From the NCBI GenBank assembly GCA_001592145.1, contig BCWJ01000013.1, positions 59,518-123,517 of the forward strand: a DNA stretch of 64,000 nucleotides. The letters run 5' to 3'. Source of the stretch: Xylanimicrobium pachnodae JCM 13526 = NBRC 107786 (lineage in GTDB: Bacteria > Actinomycetota > Actinomycetes > Actinomycetales > Cellulomonadaceae). The notes beneath the pieces are model-generated. The model saw only the letters and a list, made by a program, of their open reading frames with translations. It had not been told where the DNA came from and did not search any database. A program made the translations under genes and the position numbers. Below, piece after piece: positions 18,568 to 27,906 of this stretch (position 1 is its first letter; each line of letters starts with the position of its first letter).

Positions 18568-18607
18568 TCCGGGGCGGCCGCCACCTTCACGTGGCGGCCG
18601 CCCCGGA
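18568..18607 (+). terminator. Intercistronic hairpin between cebE and cebF
   Basis: TCCGGGGCGGCCGCCAC (18568-18584) and its exact complement (18591-18607) form a 17-bp perfect stem with a 6-nt loop. With no U run it is more likely a partial terminator or a 3' stability element, which would raise binding-protein transcript over permease transcript. Confidence 0.65.
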
Positions 18608-18648
18608 CACCGCCCCGCCCCACCCGCCCTGAGCCCCGAGGAAGTGTC

Positions 18649-19728
18649 GTGGCTGCCACATCGGCCCACCCCAGTACCACCGCGACCCCACCGCCGGCGC
18701 GTGACGACGCCTACGAGCGCAAGCTCCGCGCCCGTGGCCGCCGCGGCCGTCTGGACGTCAAGCTCTCGCCCTACCTGTACATCTCGCCGTTCTTCGTCCT
18801 GTTCCTCATCACGGGCCTGTTCCCGCTCGGGTTCACGGCCTGGATCGCGACGCGCAACTGGAACACGCTCACCGGCGACGGCGGCGTCGCCGTGTGCGGG
18901 GCGGTGTGCGACTCGACCGACCCGTCGATCTTCGCGAACTTCCAGTGGGTCTTCCAGCAGAGCGCGTTCTGGGACGCGCTGCGCAACTCCTTCTCGATCT
19001 TCCTGATCTCGACCATCCCGCAGCTCATCGTCGCGCTGGTGCTGGCCGTGATCCTCGACGCCAACCTCAAGGCCAAGACGTTCTGGCGGATGGGCGTCCT
19101 GCTCCCCTACGTCGTCGCACCGTCGGCCGCGGCGATCATCTTCTCGCAGATCTTCAGCGACCGGATGGGCCTGGTCAACACCGCGCTGAACTGGATCGGC
19201 ATCGGCGCCATCCCCTGGCACGCATCCACGTTCTGGTCGCACATCGCGATCGCCACGATCGTGAACTTCCGCTGGACGGGCTACAACACCCTGATCTTCC
19301 TGGCCGCCATGCAGGCCATCCCGCGCGACGTGTTCGAGGCTGCCGTCGTCGACGGCGCCGGGCGCTTCCGGCAGTTCTTCTCCGTGACCATCCCGATGCT
19401 GCGACCCACGCTCATCTTCGTCATCCTGACCTCCACCATCGGTGGCCTGCAGATCTTCGACGAGCCACGGATGTTCACCGAGGGCACCAGCGGCTACGGC
19501 GGCTCCAACAACCAGTTCCTGACCGTGTCGCTCTACCTGTGGGACCTGGGCTTCAACAAGACCACCATCGGGCAGCCCAACATGGGCCGCTCCGCCGCCG
19601 TGGCCTGGCTGCTCTTCCTCATCGTCGTCGTCTTCGCCATCGTGAACTACCTGCTCACGCAGCGCATCGCCTCCAGCGGCGGCAAGCCCCGTACGAAGAA
19701 GAAGTCCGCGAAGAAGGTGTCCGCATGA
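18649..19728 (+). CDS. cebF: Cellobiose ABC transporter permease, MalF type
   Basis: A 359-residue CUT1 permease with a hydrophilic N-terminal 40 residues and six membrane helices from about residue 48 (YLYISPFFVLFLITGLFPLG). The EAA loop that contacts the ATPase reads EAAVVDGAGRFRQFFSVTIP. The Lys-rich tail (RTKKKSAKKVSA) ends in a stop that overlaps the next ATG by 4 nt. The GTG start has GAGGAAG upstream. No ATPase gene is in the cluster, so a shared MsiK-type ATPase encoded elsewhere is expected, as known for ceb systems. Confidence 0.87.
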   Translation: MAATSAHPSTTATPPPARDDAYERKLRARGRRGRLDVKLSPYLYISPFFVLFLITGLFPLGFTAWIATRNWNTLTGDGGVAVCGAVCDSTDPSIFANFQWVFQQSAFWDALRNSFSIFLISTIPQLIVALVLAVILDANLKAKTFWRMGVLLPYVVAPSAAAIIFSQIFSDRMGLVNTALNWIGIGAIPWHASTFWSHIAIATIVNFRWTGYNTLIFLAAMQAIPRDVFEAAVVDGAGRFRQFFSVTIPMLRPTLIFVILTSTIGGLQIFDEPRMFTEGTSGYGGSNNQFLTVSLYLWDLGFNKTTIGQPNMGRSAAVAWLLFLIVVVFAIVNYLLTQRIASSGGKPRTKKKSAKKVSA

Positions 19729-20642
19729 ACCAGGTGTCCGTAGCCGCACTGCGCCAGTACGGCGGCAACGGCGTCGCGAACGCGGCGGCCCGTCGGCGCA
19801 AGCAGTCCGTGACCTCCGAGGGCCGCCGGCCCGGCTGGGTCTCCTACGCCATCCTCACCGCGGTGATCCTCATCTCGATCGTGCCGCTGTACTACGCGGT
19901 GTCGATCGCCTCGCAGGACTCCACCGCCACCCAGTTCGGGGCGCGCGCGATGATCCCCGGGTCGAGCCTGTGGCGCAACCTGTCGACGGCGTTCGGACTC
20001 ATCGAGTTCTGGAGGGCGTTCGGTGGCACGGTGCTCGTGTCCACGGTGTGCGCCGCCTCGACCGTGCTGTTCTCGACCCTCGCCGGGTACTCCTTCTCCA
20101 AGCTGCGCTTCCGCGGCCGCGGCCCCCTGCTGCTGTTCGTGATCGGCACCATGGCGATCCCCACGCAGCTCGCCGTCGTCCCGCTGTACATCATGATCGG
20201 CAAGTGGATGGGCCTGTTCGGCTCGCTGTGGGCCATCGTCATCCCCGGCCTGGTCACGGCGTTCGGGGTGTTCTGGATGACGCAGTACCTCGAGGGCGCG
20301 CTGCCCTACGAGCTCATCGAGGCGGCCCGCATGGACGGGGCGTCGATGATCCGCACGTTCTGGGCGGTCGCGCTGCCCGCGGCCCGGCCCGCGGCGGCCA
20401 TGCTGTTCCTGTTCACCTTCGTGGCGCAGTGGACGAACTTCTTCTGGCCCATGCTGATCCTGGGCCCCAACACCAACTCGTTCCTGACGGTCGCGGCCGC
20501 CGCGCTCAAGGGCGCCCGGTTCACCGACTACACGCTGGTGATGTCCGGCGTGATCCTCACGGCCTTCCCGTTGGTGGTGCTGTTCTTCTTCATGGGTCGC
20601 CAGCTCGTGTCCGGCATCATGGCGGGTGCGGTCAAGGGCTGA
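19725..20642 (+). CDS. cebG: Cellobiose ABC transporter permease, MalG type
   Basis: A 305-residue CUT1 permease that pairs with the preceding MalF-type subunit. A basic N-terminal region of about 38 residues precedes six helices. The EAA loop is EAARMDGASMIRTFWAVALP and the C-terminus is GIMAGAVKG, typical of MalG-like subunits. The ATG overlaps the upstream stop as ATGA. Spacing to the GH1 gene is 112 bp. Confidence 0.87.
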   Translation: MNQVSVAALRQYGGNGVANAAARRRKQSVTSEGRRPGWVSYAILTAVILISIVPLYYAVSIASQDSTATQFGARAMIPGSSLWRNLSTAFGLIEFWRAFGGTVLVSTVCAASTVLFSTLAGYSFSKLRFRGRGPLLLFVIGTMAIPTQLAVVPLYIMIGKWMGLFGSLWAIVIPGLVTAFGVFWMTQYLEGALPYELIEAARMDGASMIRTFWAVALPAARPAAAMLFLFTFVAQWTNFFWPMLILGPNTNSFLTVAAAALKGARFTDYTLVMSGVILTAFPLVVLFFFMGRQLVSGIMAGAVKG

Positions 20643-20754
20643 GCACCCGTGCGACGACGGTGCGGAGCGTAGCGCTCCGCGCCGGGAGCCTGCCATGAGC
20701 CGTCCAGCCTGTGAGGATGGGTGTCGCCCGTCCCCAACTCAGTGAGGAGCGCCG

Positions 20755-22311
20755 ATGTCGATCATCGTGCCGAGCACCGGGGCCCGACGTCCCGCCCCGG
20801 GCACCACGGTCCCGTTCGCCCCCAGCACCCCGCTGGGACCGACGCCGAACGCGACCGGCGACGTCACCTTCCCCGAGGGGTTCCTGTGGGGCGCCGCCAC
20901 GGCCGCCTTCCAGATCGAGGGGGCCGCCTGGACCGACGGGCGCACCGACTCCATCTGGGACGTGTTCGCCCGGGTGCCCGGCGCCGTCGCGCTCGGGCAT
21001 GACGGCGCCGTCGCGTGCGACCACTACCACCGGTACCGCGACGACGTCGCCCTGATGAAGTCCCTGAACCTGGGGACGTACCGCTTCTCCACGTCGTGGG
21101 CGCGGGTGCGGCCCGACGGCGGAGCGCCGAACCCGGCCGGCCTGGCGTTCTACGACCGCCTGGTCGACGAGCTCCTGGCCGCGGACATCCTGCCGTGGGT
21201 GACGCTGTACCACTGGGACCTGCCGCAGGCGCTGGAGGAGGCCGGCGGCTGGCCGAACCGGGACACCGCGTACCTGTTCGCCGACTACGCCATGACGGTG
21301 CACGACGCGCTCGCCGACCGGGTGCGCGTGTGGACCACGCTCAACGAGCCGTGGTGCTCCTCGTTCCTGAGCTACACCGGCGGCGAGCACGCCCCCGGGC
21401 GCATGTCCCGCGCGGACGGCGTGGCCGCCGCCCACCACCTGCTCCTGGGCCACGGCCTGGCCACGGCCGCGATCAGCGAGGTGGACCCCACCGCCGTCGT
21501 CGGACTGACCGTGAACCTCACCGTCGCCGACCCGGCCGACCCGTCCGACCCCGCCGACGTCGCCGCTGCCGCGAAGCACGACGCCATGTTCAACCGGACG
21601 TTCATCGACCCGGTGCTGCGCGGGGACTACCCCCCGGACGTGCGCGAGTGGCTGGCACCGTACGGGCTCGACGACCTGGTCAAGGACGGCGACCTGGAGA
21701 TCATCTCGACGCCGATCGACGCCCTCGGCGTCAACTACTACAACGGGTCGTGCCTCGCGGGAACCCCCGAGGAGGTCGTCGACACGACGATGACGGTGCA
21801 GGCCGGCGGCGTGCGCGATGACGCCGACGCGCACGAGCGCCGGACGCTCCCACCGACGCCCGCCCCCGAGGGCATCTACTACCGCAGCCGTGACCTGCCG
21901 CGCACCGCGATGGGCTGGGAGGTTCAGCCCGAAGGCCTCACGCGTCTGCTCACCCGCCTGCACCGGGACTACACGGGGCCGCGCGGCATCGCCCTGTACG
22001 TCACCGAGAACGGCGCCGCGTTCGACGACGTGCCCGACGACTCCGGGTTCGTGGACGACACCGCGGACCGTCTCGCGTACTTCGACGCCCACCTGCGCGC
22101 CGTCAAGGACGCGATCGACGCCGGGGCCGACGTCCGCGGGTACTTCGCGTGGTCGCTGCTCGACAACTTCGAGTGGGCGCACGGATACACCAAGCGGTTC
22201 GGCATCGTGCGCACCGACTACGAGACCCAGGAGCGCACCGTCAAGGCCTCCGGCCGCTGGTACGGCGAGGTCGCCGGAAGTCACACCGTCCCCGGGCGGA
22301 GCGACCGGTGA
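20755..22311 (+). CDS. bglC: GH1 beta-glucosidase, cytoplasmic
   Basis: A 518-residue glycoside hydrolase family 1 enzyme that would split imported cellobiose to glucose. The family start motif FLWGAATAAFQIEGA lies at about residues 42-56, after a roughly 35-residue Pro/Ala-rich extension with no signal peptide. The acid/base Glu198 is in TTLNEPWC and the nucleophile Glu418 in VTENGAAFDD; WSLLDNFEWAHGYTKRFG lies near the C-terminus. AGTGAGGAGC precedes the ATG. The stop overlaps the GTG of the repressor gene (GTGA). All catalytic residues are present. Confidence 0.95.
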   Translation: MSIIVPSTGARRPAPGTTVPFAPSTPLGPTPNATGDVTFPEGFLWGAATAAFQIEGAAWTDGRTDSIWDVFARVPGAVALGHDGAVACDHYHRYRDDVALMKSLNLGTYRFSTSWARVRPDGGAPNPAGLAFYDRLVDELLAADILPWVTLYHWDLPQALEEAGGWPNRDTAYLFADYAMTVHDALADRVRVWTTLNEPWCSSFLSYTGGEHAPGRMSRADGVAAAHHLLLGHGLATAAISEVDPTAVVGLTVNLTVADPADPSDPADVAAAAKHDAMFNRTFIDPVLRGDYPPDVREWLAPYGLDDLVKDGDLEIISTPIDALGVNYYNGSCLAGTPEEVVDTTMTVQAGGVRDDADAHERRTLPPTPAPEGIYYRSRDLPRTAMGWEVQPEGLTRLLTRLHRDYTGPRGIALYVTENGAAFDDVPDDSGFVDDTADRLAYFDAHLRAVKDAIDAGADVRGYFAWSLLDNFEWAHGYTKRFGIVRTDYETQERTVKASGRWYGEVAGSHTVPGRSDR

Positions 22312-23318
22312 CCTCCGGCCCGCCCACCCTCGACGACGTCGCCCGCGAGGCTCGCGTCTCGCGGTCGACGGCGTCGCGGGCCATCAACGGCGCCGACCGG
22401 GTCTCCCCCGAGGCGCAGGCCGCCGTCGAGGCCGCCGTCGCCCGGCTCGGGTTCACCCCGAACCGGGCGGCACGCTCCCTGGTGACCCGGCGCACCGACT
22501 CGATCGCGCTCGTGGTGCCCGAGCCGGACACGCTCATGCTCACCGACCCGTTCCTGACCGGGGTGCTGCGCGGTGTCACCGACGGGATCGCCGGAACCGA
22601 CCTGCAGCTCGTGCTGCTGCTCAGCCGCACCGGCGAGGCACCGGGACGGATCGCCCGCTACCTCGGTTCCGGGCACGTGGACGGGGCCATCATCGCCTCG
22701 GCCCACGAGCGCGACCAGCTCGAGGCCGCCCTGACCCGCTCGCACCTGCCCGCGGTGTTCGTCGGGCGGCCGTTCGGCGACGCGTCGGGCCACCACTACG
22801 TGGACGTCGACAACGTGGCCGGATCACGGCTCGCCACCCAGCGGCTCGTGGACCGCGGCTGCCGCCACATCGGCACGGTCACGGGACCGCAGGACATGTC
22901 GGCGGGCATCGACCGGCTCCGCGGCTGGCGGGAGACGCTCCGGGCGGCCGAGCTGCCCACGGACGCGATCGCCCACAGCGACTTCACGGGGACCGGTGGT
23001 GCGACGGCGGCCGCCGCGCTGCTCGACCAGCACCCGGACATCGACGGGATCTTCGCGGCGTCGGACCTGCTGGCCGAAGGCGTGCTGCGCACCCTGCGCT
23101 CACGGGGACGCCGCGTGCCCGAGGACGTCGCGGTGGTCGGGTTCGACGACCTGGGTGTCGCACAGCACACCACACCGCGGCTGACGACGGTGCACAACCC
23201 CGTGGTGGCGACGACGAAGGCCGCCACGGCAGCCCTGCTGGGCCTGCTTTCCGGAGCCCCGATCCCGGCGGCACCGCAGATCTTCCCCCCATACCTGGTC
23301 GAGGGCGAGAGCGCCTGA
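22308..23318 (+). CDS. cebR: LacI-family repressor, CebR-like
   Basis: A 336-residue LacI regulator. The helix-turn-helix is TLDDVAREARVSRSTASRAI, with hinge helix PNRAARSLVTRRT, followed by a periplasmic-binding-protein fold (FDDLGVAQHTTPRLTTVHNP). CebR is released from DNA by cellobiose or cello-oligosaccharides in Streptomyces. Its position as last gene of a ceb-bgl operon and the TGGGAGCGCT-type palindromes nearby support the assignment. The GTG overlaps the glucosidase stop, so the repressor is co-expressed with the operon it controls. Confidence 0.88.
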   Translation: MTSGPPTLDDVAREARVSRSTASRAINGADRVSPEAQAAVEAAVARLGFTPNRAARSLVTRRTDSIALVVPEPDTLMLTDPFLTGVLRGVTDGIAGTDLQLVLLLSRTGEAPGRIARYLGSGHVDGAIIASAHERDQLEAALTRSHLPAVFVGRPFGDASGHHYVDVDNVAGSRLATQRLVDRGCRHIGTVTGPQDMSAGIDRLRGWRETLRAAELPTDAIAHSDFTGTGGATAAAALLDQHPDIDGIFAASDLLAEGVLRTLRSRGRRVPEDVAVVGFDDLGVAQHTTPRLTTVHNPVVATTKAATAALLGLLSGAPIPAAPQIFPPYLVEGESA

Positions 23319-23395
23319 CCCCGGCCCCGGTCGACAGGGGTGCGCGACCGGGTCCGCCAGAACGACCTGGCCGCCGGTCGGGCTCCGGCCCCACC

Positions 23396-23448
23396 TGGGT
23401 ACGGCTGCGTCCGGCGATCCACCTGATCACCGGACGCAGCCGTACCCA
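23396..23448. terminator. Bidirectional terminator between cebR and cbp
   Basis: TGGGTACGGCTGCGTCCGG (23396-23414) and its exact complement (23430-23448) give a 19-bp perfect stem with a 15-nt loop, lying between convergent genes. The symmetrical shape suits termination from both sides. Confidence 0.8.
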
Positions 23449-23464
23449 GAAGCCCGCGGGCCCG

Positions 23465-25948
23465 TTACAGGGTGGCCTCGACGCGGACCGTGGCACCCGG
23501 CGCGGCGTAGGGGACCGTGCGGCCCTCGATCGGCTGGCCGTCGACCGTCAGCGAGGCCCGCGCGCCAGGGCGGCCGCTGTTGCGGACCGTGATCTGGTAC
23601 GTGGCCCCGCGCGCGACCCGGGTGACCGTGAACGTGGGCACGTCCGGGCCGAGCTGCGGGTCCACGACCAGGCCGTCGTAGTCGGGGCGCACACCCAGGA
23701 GGTACTGGGAGACGGCCACGAAGTTCCAGGCCGCCGTGCCCGTGAGCCACGAGTTCTTGGCCTGCCCGTGCCGGCTCGCCTCCTTGCCCGCGATCATCTG
23801 CGCGTACACGTACGGCTCGAGCTGGTGGACGTCCGAGATGTCCTCGCGGTAGGCCGGGGTGATCTTCTGGTAGTTCCGCAGCGCCCCCGCACCGTCACCG
23901 GCGACGGTCTGGCCGATGATGACCCACGGGTTGTTGTGGCAGAAGATGCCGCCGTTCTCCTTGTACCCCGGCGGGTAGGTGGACACCTCGCCCAGCTGCA
24001 CCTGATAGGTGGTGTAGGCGGGGTGCTGGAGCACCATGCCGTGCTCGGTGCCGAGCAGCTCCTCGACGGCGGTCAGGGCCTGGCCCGCCGGGGACGACGC
24101 CCACTCCGGTGAGGTCGGATCCGTCGACGAGACCCCGATGCCCGCCATGACGGCGAAGCCCTGCGGCTCGATCCAGATCTTGCCCTCGGCGTCGGCGTCA
24201 GTGCCCACGGGGCGCCCGTAGTAGTCGAAGGCGCGCAGGAACCAGCGGCCGTCCCAGGCGTGGGTGAGCATCGTCGTCGTCATCGCCTCGACCGCCGCGG
24301 CGGCACGCTCCGCCTCCGCGGTGGCCCCCCGGCGCTGCGCCAGCGCGACGAACTCGCGCCCGTACAGCACGAACTGCGCGCCGATGAACGTGGACTCGGC
24401 CACCCCGCCGGTCTTGTTGCCCGTCGTCTGGAACGACTCGCCCGGCGTCGTCGAGAAGCAGTTGAGGTTGAGGCAGTCGTTCCAGTCCGCCCGGCCGATG
24501 AGCGGCAGGCCGTGCGGGCCCAGGTGGCTGAGCACGAAGTCGACCGACCGCGCCAGGTGCTCGAACAACGGCACCTCGGTGCCGGGCTCGTTGTCGAACG
24601 GCACGGGCTCGTCGAGGATGCCCCAGTCGCCGGTCTCCTTGAGGTAGGCGGCCACGCCGCCCACGAGCCACATGGGGTCGTCGTTGAAGCCCGAGCCCAG
24701 GTTGTGGTTCCCGCGCTTGGTCAGCGGCTGGTACTGGTGGTACGCCGAGCCGTCCGGGAACTGGGTGGAGGCGATGTCGATGATGCGCTCGCGGGCCCGC
24801 TCCGGGATCAGGTGCACGAAGCCGAGCAGGTCCTGCGAGGAGTCGCGGAAGCCCATCCCGCGGCCCATGCCCGTCTCGAAGTACGACGCCGACCGGGACA
24901 TGTTGAACGTGACCATGCACTGGTACTGGTTCCAGATGTTGACCATCCGGTCCAGCTTCTCGTCCCCCGAGCTCACCGTGTACGTGGACAGCAGGTTCGT
25001 CCAGTGGGCCGTGAGCGCGTCCAGGGCGGCGTCCACGGCATCGGCGGTGGCGAACCGCTCCAGCAGCGCGTACGCGCGCTCCTTGTTGATGATCTGGTGG
25101 GCGTCGTCCGCCCACTTCTCCGTCTCGGGGTTCTCCACGTAACCGAGGACGACGACGACGTCGGCGGACTCCCCCGGCGCGAGCGTCAGGTCGATCTGGT
25201 GGGAGCCGATGGGGTACCACCCGCTGGCCACCGATCCGGTCGCCTTTCCGGCGCGCGGGACGGCCGCCTCACCCAGCGTGTTGTAGGGCCCCACGAACGC
25301 GTCGCGGTCCGTGTCGAACCCGGCACCCGGGACGTTGATCGCGTGCACGGCGTAGTGGTCGCGGCGCTCGCGGTACTCGGTGCGGTGATAGATCGCGCTG
25401 CCGCCGGGTGGCGTCGACGCCTCGACCTCGACCTCGCCGATGGACAGGTTGCGCTGGTAGTTGGTCTGGTCGTCCTCGGCGTTCCACAGGCAGAACTCCA
25501 CGTAGGTGAACGCGCTGAACGACTTCGCCTGGTCGGACGTGTTGGTGAAGGTGATCTTCTGGACCTCGGCGCTCTCCCCCAGCGGCACCAGGAAGGTGGT
25601 CTGCACCCGCAGGCCGCCCCGCTCTCCCGTGATCGAGGAGTAGCCCAGGCCGTGGCGGGCCTCGAAGTGGTCGAGGTCCGCCTTGACGGGCAGCCAGGTG
25701 GGCGTCCACACGTCACCTGAGTCGTTGACGAAGAGGTAGCGGCCACCGACGTCGGTGGGGATGTTGTTGTACCGGTACCGCGTCAGGCGCCGCAGCTTGG
25801 CGTCCCGGTAGAACGCGTAGCCACCGCCCTGGTGGCTCAGCAGCGAGAAGAACTCTTCCGACCCGAGGTAGTTGATCCACGGGTACGGCGTGTGCGGCGT
25901 GGTGATGACGTACTCGCGGGCGGCGTCGTCGAAGTGCCCGTAACGCAT
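23465..25948 (-). CDS. cbp: Cellobiose phosphorylase (GH94)
   Basis: An 827-residue cytosolic GH94 enzyme that splits cellobiose with phosphate into glucose 1-phosphate and glucose, saving ATP relative to hydrolysis. It begins MRYGHFDDAAREYVIT, almost the same as Cellulomonas cellobiose phosphorylases, and has the same length. The general acid is the second Asp (about 491) of GRADWNDCLNLNCFST. MGRGMGFRDSSQDLLGFVHL and YKENGGIFCHNNPW line the active site. The start is set by GGAGG 7 nt upstream and the family N-terminus; the frame is open further upstream. A CebR-type palindrome lies 35 bp before the start, linking it to the ceb regulon. Confidence 0.96.
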   Translation of the reverse strand: MRYGHFDDAAREYVITTPHTPYPWINYLGSEEFFSLLSHQGGGYAFYRDAKLRRLTRYRYNNIPTDVGGRYLFVNDSGDVWTPTWLPVKADLDHFEARHGLGYSSITGERGGLRVQTTFLVPLGESAEVQKITFTNTSDQAKSFSAFTYVEFCLWNAEDDQTNYQRNLSIGEVEVEASTPPGGSAIYHRTEYRERRDHYAVHAINVPGAGFDTDRDAFVGPYNTLGEAAVPRAGKATGSVASGWYPIGSHQIDLTLAPGESADVVVVLGYVENPETEKWADDAHQIINKERAYALLERFATADAVDAALDALTAHWTNLLSTYTVSSGDEKLDRMVNIWNQYQCMVTFNMSRSASYFETGMGRGMGFRDSSQDLLGFVHLIPERARERIIDIASTQFPDGSAYHQYQPLTKRGNHNLGSGFNDDPMWLVGGVAAYLKETGDWGILDEPVPFDNEPGTEVPLFEHLARSVDFVLSHLGPHGLPLIGRADWNDCLNLNCFSTTPGESFQTTGNKTGGVAESTFIGAQFVLYGREFVALAQRRGATAEAERAAAAVEAMTTTMLTHAWDGRWFLRAFDYYGRPVGTDADAEGKIWIEPQGFAVMAGIGVSSTDPTSPEWASSPAGQALTAVEELLGTEHGMVLQHPAYTTYQVQLGEVSTYPPGYKENGGIFCHNNPWVIIGQTVAGDGAGALRNYQKITPAYREDISDVHQLEPYVYAQMIAGKEASRHGQAKNSWLTGTAAWNFVAVSQYLLGVRPDYDGLVVDPQLGPDVPTFTVTRVARGATYQITVRNSGRPGARASLTVDGQPIEGRTVPYAAPGATVRVEATL

Positions 25949-25982
25949 GGGTGCGCCTCCAGTGCGGGGTGAGATCGCGAGG

Positions 25983-26000
25983 TGTGGGAGCGTTCCCACA
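25983..26000. promoter_or_regulatory. CebR-like operator in the cbp promoter
   Basis: TGTGGGAGCGTTCCCACA is an 18-bp palindrome with one mismatch and matches the CebR consensus TGGGAGCGCTCCCA at 13 of 14 core positions. A TATGCT on the minus strand (complement of 26012-26017) may be the -10, placing the operator just downstream of the start point. Confidence 0.8.
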
Positions 26001-26122
26001 CGGATGCGCCCAGCATAACGACGCTGCACCGCTCCCGCCGACACGATCGACCCGCCGACCCTCGCACGCAGCGCCGCCCGCGCTCCCGCAGAGGGCGGCG
26101 CGGGCGGCGTGGCGCGGCAACG

Positions 26123-27736
26123 TCAGGAGGTGCGGGTCTCGGTCAGGTGGTGGTCCACGCGGTAGTCGGCGGCGATCCGCTCCGGGTGCTTGTGCAGCTC
26201 GGAGTTGCGGTAGCCGTACGCGAAGTAGATCCCGACGCCGATGACGAGCCAGATCAGGAACCGCACCCACGTCTCGACGTCGAGCTGCAGCATGAGCCAG
26301 ATGCAGGCGACGCCGGCGACGATGGGCAGCACCGGCGACCAGGGCACCTGGAAGTGCTCGGGGTCGTCCGCGCGCCCCTCCAGCTCCAGCGCCCGGCGGC
26401 GCCGGCGGCGGAGCAGCGGCACACCGAAGCTCACCAGCACGAACGCGGAGAGCGTGCCGATGTTGACCATGTTGCCGAGCACGTCCACCCGGGTGAAGGC
26501 GGTCACGGCGGCCACGAGCACGGCGCCGCCCACCTGGAGGCGCACGGGGGTGCCGAACCGCTTCGAGGTCTTGGACAGGGCGCGGGGCAGCAGGCCGTCG
26601 CGCGACATGGCGAACACCACGCGCGTCAGCCCCAGCAGCAGCACCATGACCACGGTGGTGAGCCCGACGAGGATGCCCACGGCGATCACCTTGGTGGCCC
26701 ACTCCGGCGCGTTCTCCTGGAGCTGGAACGCCGTGATGATGGTGGCGGACGCCCCGCCGTCGGGCGTCGCGGCCCGGAGCTGCTCGGGGGTCGCCATCCC
26801 GGACAGGGCGAGCGAGACCATGATGTACAGCGCGGCGCAGACGGCGAGGCCACCCAGGATGCCGCGGGGCACGTTGCGGCGCGGGTTGCGGGTCTCCTCG
26901 GCCGCCGTGGCGACGACGTCGAACCCGATGAACGCGAAGAACACCGTGCCGGCCCCGGCGAAGATGCCGAAGATGCCGCCCACGGACAGCTCGGCGCCCG
27001 ACGCGAACGAGAACAGCGTCTGCGTCCACACCGTGTGGTGCACCAGCGAGTCGCCGAACGACTCCGTGGACGGGATGAACGGGCTGAGGTTCGACGCCGA
27101 GAAGTACGTGAACCCCACGGCGATGATGAGCAGCACGATGCCCACCTTGATGGCGGTGAGCACTGCGGTGAACCGCGTGGACAGCTTGGTGCCCACCACC
27201 AGCATCGCGGTGAGCACGCCGATGAGCAGCACCGTCCCCCAGTCGAACGTGATCCCGGCCCCCACGTGCACCGTGTTGTGGATGCCGGAGGCCACCCCGT
27301 GCGTGTCGACCCCGCCCAGCCCGAACAGGTTGAGCACGTTGTCGAAGTAGAGCCCCCACGCCTTGGCCACCACGGCCGCCGCGAAGAACATCTCCAGGAT
27401 CAGGTCCCAGCCGATGATCCACGCGAGGAACTCGCCCATGGACGCGTACGAGAACGTGTACGCGGACCCGGCGACGGGCATGTAGGACGCGAACTCGGCA
27501 TAGCACAGGGCCGCGAGGGCGCACACCGCACCGGCGATGAGGAACGAGATGATGACCGCGGGTCCGGTCTGGGTGGCCGAGACCATGGCGGCCTTGGAGA
27601 AGATCCCCGCCCCGATCACCACCGAGATGCCCAGGACCACCAGGTCCCATGCGCCCAGCGTTCGCCTCAGATGACGTTCCGGTTCGTCGGACGCCGCGAT
27701 CGTCGCCTCGATCGACCGCCTGCGCATGAGCTGCAT
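26123..27736 (-). CDS. APC-superfamily amino acid permease (cationic amino acid transporter-like)
   Basis: A 537-residue transporter with about 12-14 hydrophobic helices. The first helix carries the APC motif LVVLGISVVIGAGIFSKAA, followed by GPAVIISFLIAGAVCALAAL and CYAEFASYMPVAGSAYTFSY, as in the YfnA/CAT branch. FIGFDVVATAAEETRNPRRN is the conserved helix 6-7 loop. It imports an unspecified amino acid at the inner membrane. Its position 170 bp downstream of the convergently named amino-acid catabolic gene putA (same strand) hints at a shared role in amino acid use, an inference from order only. Confidence 0.88.
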   Translation of the reverse strand: MQLMRRRSIEATIAASDEPERHLRRTLGAWDLVVLGISVVIGAGIFSKAAMVSATQTGPAVIISFLIAGAVCALAALCYAEFASYMPVAGSAYTFSYASMGEFLAWIIGWDLILEMFFAAAVVAKAWGLYFDNVLNLFGLGGVDTHGVASGIHNTVHVGAGITFDWGTVLLIGVLTAMLVVGTKLSTRFTAVLTAIKVGIVLLIIAVGFTYFSASNLSPFIPSTESFGDSLVHHTVWTQTLFSFASGAELSVGGIFGIFAGAGTVFFAFIGFDVVATAAEETRNPRRNVPRGILGGLAVCAALYIMVSLALSGMATPEQLRAATPDGGASATIITAFQLQENAPEWATKVIAVGILVGLTTVVMVLLLGLTRVVFAMSRDGLLPRALSKTSKRFGTPVRLQVGGAVLVAAVTAFTRVDVLGNMVNIGTLSAFVLVSFGVPLLRRRRRRALELEGRADDPEHFQVPWSPVLPIVAGVACIWLMLQLDVETWVRFLIWLVIGVGIYFAYGYRNSELHKHPERIAADYRVDHHLTETRTS

Positions 27737-27906
27737 GCGGGTGCTTCCTTCCCCTTGGTCCTCGCCGCGTCGAGCACGGCGAGGATCGAGGCTACATTCA
27801 CCCGCGCTGATCAGCCCATGAAGGGTGTCTCCACACGACCGGCCTGTCGCGGGACGCGACCGGCCGAGGTGCCGGCGTCGTGGTGGGCGGCCCGGGCACG
27901 AGCACG

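Noticed and set aside
16921..19749. 942-codon open frame on the minus strand
   Set aside because: Antisense to cebE and cebF and to the operators; no recognisable domain, and the opposite strand has complete, well-bounded genes.
20662..20680. Hairpin GCGGAGCG-TAG-CGCTCCGC before bglC as a further CebR operator
   Set aside because: It contains the AGCGCT core but the flanks do not match TGGG/CCCA and the spacing is a stem-loop; more likely a weak intercistronic hairpin.
24260..25720. 486-codon open frame on the plus strand
   Set aside because: Antisense to cellobiose phosphorylase; composition is Val/Gly/Arg-rich shadow translation.
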